In this document: piece after piece, positions 60,790 to 64,000 of the stretch | Layout: every line of letters begins with the position of its first letter | Numbering within the stretch: the stretch's first letter is position 1 | Origin: Imbricaverruca yamaguchii | Taxonomy: Eukaryota > Arthropoda > Thecostraca > Neoverrucidae | Length of the DNA stretch: 64,000 bases | Reading direction: 5' to 3' | Assembly: GCA_034440575.1 (NCBI GenBank) | Contig: JAOTOL010001468.1 | Span: 1,103,053-1,167,052 of the forward strand | The notes under the pieces: model-generated | What the model saw: only the letters and a program-made list of their open reading frames with translations | What the model was told of the DNA's origin: nothing | Database searches by the model: none | Position numbers and translations under genes: made by a program

Positions 60790-61500
60790 CGCACCTTGCC
60801 CTTGTTCGGCTGTTGGACCGCCATCAGCAGTATCAGGCCGCGCGCTGGCCCATCCGTCCCCTCGTATGGCCGCAGCCAGCCATTGGCAACCCATAAATCG
60901 AGCTCGGCATCGTACGCCGCGCGCGCTGCCGCCGGCACCGCGTACTGCGCGGTCCGGTTGCGCAGGCGTGCCGGTCCGACGCCCGTCGCCCACTTCCAGG
61001 CCACCGTCCAGGCTGCCGTCCAGGCCGCATCCCGCGCATCAAAGCGCGCCACGAAGTCCGTGCATCCACCTGCACGCTCGGTGCCGTCGCCGCCGCCGCC
61101 GCCGCCGCCGTGCAGACCCCCACGTCCGACGCGGACAGCACTACGACGCCTCCCAGCGCCGTCGCCCCGGTCATGCCCATAATCATGTCCACGCCCAGCG
61201 GTTTGTCCGACACCACCAAGGCCGTGAGCGTAGCCCGCTTGCCCTGGTAGGCCACCACCACACGCGTGACGCCGACGCACCTCAGCGTCCCGTCATTAAC
61301 GTCGCGTAGCAGCACCGACCACGGCTCCCACGTCGAGCAGCACCCGAAGTAGATGAGCACATTGGTACATCCCGTGTATATCAGTGCCCGACGTGCCACG
61401 CCGTCCACAGACATTTCCTCCACCGGGAGCGCGCTCACACCTCCGGAGACGGCACTTGCGCTGGCGCGCCCCCGGCGGAGTTTCCCACTCGTCGCGGCCG
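60790..61500 (-). pseudogene. Ty3-like protease and start of reverse transcriptase
   Basis: ALIYTGCTNVLI (about 61385-61350) is the protease active-site segment, with Tyr in place of the catalytic Asp (YTG for DTG). VDMIMGMTG and GVVVLSASDVGV follow, then the RT lead-in GLILLMAVQQPNKGKVRPVLD. A single in-frame TAA lies near 60775, at the position where the family has an aromatic residue. Confidence 0.75.
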
Positions 61501-61519
61501 CGAAATGACCGATGACACC

Positions 61520-62176
61520 TCAAGTCCAACAGCGCCGCCGCAGGGCCGGGGTCAGACGTCGTGCAGCGGCGGCACCGACCGCGGCAGAAGCAGCGGCAGC
61601 AGCGACGATCGCGGCCTCCTCGGTCACGAGACGCCTCTCCGCCTTCAACGCCGTGCGCGCGCGTGACAGCGTGCTGAACAGATCCGCTTCTCCTGGCCGG
61701 GCTCCCGATAGCACATCAGCGCTAACGGCCGCGGGTGACCCGTTCACGGGCGCGGCCGCCATCTGCTGGTCCGACACGCCGCCGAACAGGGCGCCGTACT
61801 TCTGCAGGCTCGTCAGGAACACATCGACGCTCTCGTTGTCCTGAAGTCGGAGCATCGTGAACGCCGCGTGCACCTCGCAGGCGTCCCTCCCGAACGCCAC
61901 GAATAGCGCGTCCCGGACCCGGTCGAGCGACCGGCGGTCCTCCGGCGGTAGCTGCTGCTAGATGGCGAACGCGCCGTCTTTCAGGCGCATCGGTAGCACA
62001 TCCGCAGGCGACGCACCCCGGTACTCGCACAGCAGGACCGCTTGCGTGTACCACTCTACGACGTCGCCGGTTCCGTCGAAGGTGTCCATCAGGCTCGGGT
62101 CGAACTTCTGACCGGCCGGCGACTCGTCCGACATTCGCACTGCCGTAACAGAGTCCTCACTCCCGGGTCCCGACAT
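61520..62176 (-). pseudogene. Ty3-like Gag, interrupted
   Basis: It starts at ATG 62176 (MSGPGSEDSV). Blocks FDGTGDVVEWYTQAVLLCEY and LRLKDGAFAI are followed by an in-frame TAG (61960-61958), then QQLPPEDRRSLDRVRDALF, DVFLTSLQKYGALFGGVSD and an Ala-rich tail. The C-terminal CCHC zinc knuckle is ruined: C-W-T is followed by TGA where the second Cys should be, then GVIGH, and the last Cys is Thr. The frame is otherwise uninterrupted, so the losses are point changes. Confidence 0.8.
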
Positions 62177-62205
62177 CGCAGCACAAAAAAGCCGAAATAG
62201 CTTAT

Positions 62206-62331
62206 TGTTCACGAAGAAAAAACCTTGATGCCAGCACCGTGTATTCCTCAGCGATCGGCGGTAACCAGACTGGCCCCCGCACAGCCCACACCCTTCCAGG
62301 TTAGCTAGACACCGCTCCCGCGTTTCCGACA
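62206..62331 (-). repeat. 5' LTR of the Ty3-like element
   Basis: It reads TGTCGGAAACGCGGGAGCGG through GGCATCAAGGTTTTTTCTTC to GTGAACA. The Gag ATG follows only about 30 nt later. Confidence 0.75.
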
Positions 62332-62589
62332 CCCCCGATCGCTGATTGGTCCATCCCGCGCACGCCCCACCACGCCACGTATCCGGCCGGCCCGTCCAGG
62401 TCACGAGGTCGCCGCAGTGGATGACTCATCTGCCGGCATCCTGGGCTAGTACCAGTGCCACCTCACATGCAATCTCACTACAATTCCTAAACAATGGACC
62501 TTTCTCTGCCAAGATATGAATGTCTGATCTCATAGTTCTACTGATTCTTTGTGTATGGAGCTAGAAAACTGCAGATGACATTTTCAGAC

Positions 62590-62835
62590 TTAAGGAAGTC
62601 AGCCACTGACCACTGACCACCTGTTGTGGTACAAGGCGATCCTGAGGGTACCCGTCTGGTTCCTACCACTGATCACTTGTAGTGGCACAGGGGCAGGGTG
62701 GTCCTGATGGTACTCATCTGATTTCTGCCACTGACCACTGACCACCTGGCACAGGGGCAGGGCGATCCTAACCGTACCCATCTGGTTTGTGCCACTGACC
62801 ACCTTTTGCGGCACAGGGGCAGGGCGGCCCTGACG
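62590..62835. repeat. minisatellite, about 60-bp unit
   Basis: Four units with CCACTGACCACC, GGCACAGGGGCAGGGCG, a CCTGA-GGTAC block and CATCTGGTTTCTGCCACTG. The GGTACCCGTCTGGTTCCT block recurs inside the following exon, so the array overlaps the exon's 5' end. Confidence 0.82.
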
Positions 62836-62840
62836 GTACC

Positions 62841-62933
62841 ATGGACGACCGCTCGGTACCCGTCTGGTTCCTGCGGCGCATTTCCAACAAACCTGCCGCC
62901 GCTCTGGAGGTGCACATGCTCGGTCACCAGGAG
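62841..62933 (+). CDS. FHA-domain (RNF8-like) gene, first coding exon, partial gene
   Basis: ATG at 62841 opens 31 codons (MDDRSVPVWFLRRISNKPAA, then LEVHMLGHQE) ending at a GTTAGT donor in phase 0. The WFLRR segment and following beta strand fit the beginning of the RNF8-type FHA domain, where a W-x-LRR motif precedes the first strands. RNF8 is a phosphothreonine-binding ubiquitin ligase of DNA-damage signalling. The RING part is not in the window, so the RNF8 identity is inference. The ATG lies at the edge of a minisatellite, so the true start could be elsewhere. Confidence 0.5.
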
Positions 62934-63056
62934 GTTAGTCCGCTTCACCAACTGATGTGCAATTCATGTTTCGTGAACTGGAAGATGTCGGATTGAGAGT
63001 CATAGCACATCATGATGCAGAAATCAGCAACATAGTTAAAAAAGTTATGTTCAAAT

Positions 63057-63310
63057 ATGAAAAAACATGATTACATCCCTCAACGTAACAGTAGTATCCC
63101 TCTTCAGAACGGTGTGCTACAAGGAAGTGCAATAGGTGTGCTATTATTCACGATTTCTAGCAATCAATTAATTGCTGCTCTCAATCGGACGAGCTCTATG
63201 CTCGGCTTATCCGTATGGTGCTGCTCTCTCAGTCTCCGCAGCGTGCAGGAACAACTGCAGCTGGCTGCCGGGAAATTGAACAGTAGTGCCACACTGTGGG
63301 CTTCCGGCAG
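63057..63310 (+). pseudogene. non-LTR retrotransposon reverse transcriptase fragment
   Basis: An 85-codon frame with IPLQNGVLQGSAIGVLLFTI, NQLIAALN, and EQLQLAAGKLNSSATLWASG. This matches the QGS-LGPLLF to LQ-A-L-W blocks of non-LTR reverse transcriptases. The YADD box is destroyed. It lies in the intron of the FHA gene and extends up to the exon 2 acceptor. Confidence 0.6.
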
Positions 63311-63445
63311 GTGATCGCGGCCGGTCGCTCGGTGAAGGCGGCCATCCGGTGCGAGTCGGTGATCGTGTCGCGGCGGCACTGCGAGTTCCGCCAGCTGCGA
63401 CTGCCCGAGACCGCCTCCGTTCAGTGGACGGTGACCGACGTCCAG
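63311..63445 (+). CDS. FHA-domain (RNF8-like) gene, second exon
   Basis: After a TTCCGGCAG acceptor, 45 codons in phase 0 read VIAAGRSVKAAIR, SVIVSRRHCEFRQ and VQWTVTDVQ. GR, SRRH and W-x-V-x-D are the phosphopeptide-binding and core motifs of FHA domains in the right order and spacing. The expected S-x-NG block would open the next exon, which is not seen before 64000. The donor would be CAG then GCACGC, a non-canonical GC site, or a sequence error. Confidence 0.6.
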
Positions 63446-63735
63446 GCACGCCCCCCCCCACACCTCCACTCGCATCGGCTGCGGTCAGCGGAGCAAACCA
63501 GGCGGCAGCGCGTCGTCAGCGGTCAAGCGCACGGAACCACGACATCAGCGGTCCGGCAGACACTTCGGCAGCTCTGCCAACTCCTTCACACTTCAGTACC
63601 TTCAGTTTTGTGTGAAAAAAATACAGTCACAAGAGAATCAGAGGGAATTCGACCATATTTTATCCAGCCAGTCTCATCAACGTGAAGCGATATAGTTCCT
63701 TCGTTCACAACTCGTGGTATGCATCGCACACAGGT
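63446..63735. other. downstream of FHA exon 2, nothing recognised
   Basis: Presumed intron. It starts with a C homopolymer and has no further FHA or RING segments in any frame that I can see. Confidence 0.35.
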
Positions 63736-63738
63736 TGG

Positions 63739-63905
63739 GCCTGCGGTAGTTCAGTTGGTAGGGCGTCGGACTCTTGATCGACATATTATGGGATCGAATC
63801 TCACAACGGACGGCATTTACCGAGTCGACCCGCGACCAATCGGCGTGAGAGGTTGGTGACGATATATAACCTAGCGGTTGAATGCGTCGCAAAAGAACCC
63901 AAGGT
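63739..63905 (+). repeat. SINE family A body with a different tRNA-like head
   Basis: The head (GCCTGCGGTAGTTCAGTTGG as A box region, CTCTTGA anticodon-like loop, B box GGATCGAATCTC) resembles tRNA-Lys. It differs from the heads at 39741 and 47905. The body that follows (CGCGACCAATCGGCGTGAGA, GGTTGGTGACGATAT, ATGCGTCGCAAAAGAA) is the shared family A body. Confidence 0.7.
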
Positions 63906-64000
63906 TCTTCTTTTTCTCACACAAGTTAGGCTTTCCATGACTAGGCTTCCTTTGAAGAGTATGTGTTCAGCATTTTGTTAAGTGATAGTCTGAACACCCT

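Larger units (their letters stand above)
59663..62331 (-). mobile_element. short-LTR Ty3-like retrotransposon lacking integrase
   Basis: On the minus strand, two diverged direct repeats of about 130 bp (62331-62206 and 59794-59663) begin TGTCG-AAACGC and end GTGAACA, as LTRs do. Between them are Gag, a protease remnant, reverse transcriptase and part of RNase H. RNase H runs straight into the 3' LTR, so its last catalytic Asp and the whole integrase are missing. The LTRs are much more diverged than those of the BEL/Pao element, so this copy is old. The Gag and RT blocks match a Ty3-type family common in arthropods, such as ticks and crustaceans. Confidence 0.8.

Noticed and set aside
63739..63815. 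Functional tRNA-Lys gene
   Set aside because: The stems do not pair well, and the sequence is followed by a body shared with three other loci, so it is a SINE head.

Overview
This is eukaryotic nuclear DNA from an animal, most likely an arthropod. Coding sequence lies in short GC-rich exons with GT-AG introns. Both supported host genes are animal families, and the transposons are animal types (BEL/Pao, Ty3-like, hAT, tRNA-derived SINEs). I cannot name the species. The window is gene-poor and exceptionally rich in tandem repeats: more than 25 minisatellite arrays, three long CA arrays, one CT array and two TA tracts. Most open reading frames are by-products of these arrays or of GC-rich stretches.

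Two host genes are supported. The first is EMC3 (ER membrane protein complex subunit 3) on the minus strand, in four exons (46360-46212, 43809-43709, 43136-42981, 39476-39109). All junction phases match and together they encode about 257 residues. Its introns hold a 1.2 kb minisatellite, a SINE and a TTAA-flanked transposon. The second is a partial FHA-domain gene resembling RNF8, on the plus strand at 62841-63445, with the rest absent or outside the window.

Layout: 1-3.2 kb, GC-rich minisatellites; 3.67-5.77 kb, a decayed hAT-like transposon; 7.5-8.6, 13.0-14.2, 20.2-20.9 and 22.1-22.8 kb, CpG-rich islands without a recognisable gene; 9-34 kb, a chain of minisatellites and microsatellites plus a TTAA-flanked MITE at 27.8-28.6 kb; 34.6-37.3 kb, a long CA array and a 1.8 kb degenerate array; 39.1-46.4 kb, EMC3; 48.7-49.1 kb, an odd homopolymer-rich patch; 49.18-56.60 kb, a BEL/Pao retrotransposon with near-identical LTRs but a broken reading frame; 59.66-62.33 kb, a short-LTR Ty3-like element on the minus strand that has lost its integrase; 62.6-64 kb, the FHA gene with an embedded non-LTR fragment, and a SINE.

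The observations most worth following are: a SINE family whose shared central body sits behind two different tRNA-like heads; a TTAA element containing a tandem self-duplication; a minisatellite that appears to have grown out of the first FHA-gene exon; an excess of the palindrome TGACGTCA; and catalytic-site losses in both LTR retrotransposons.
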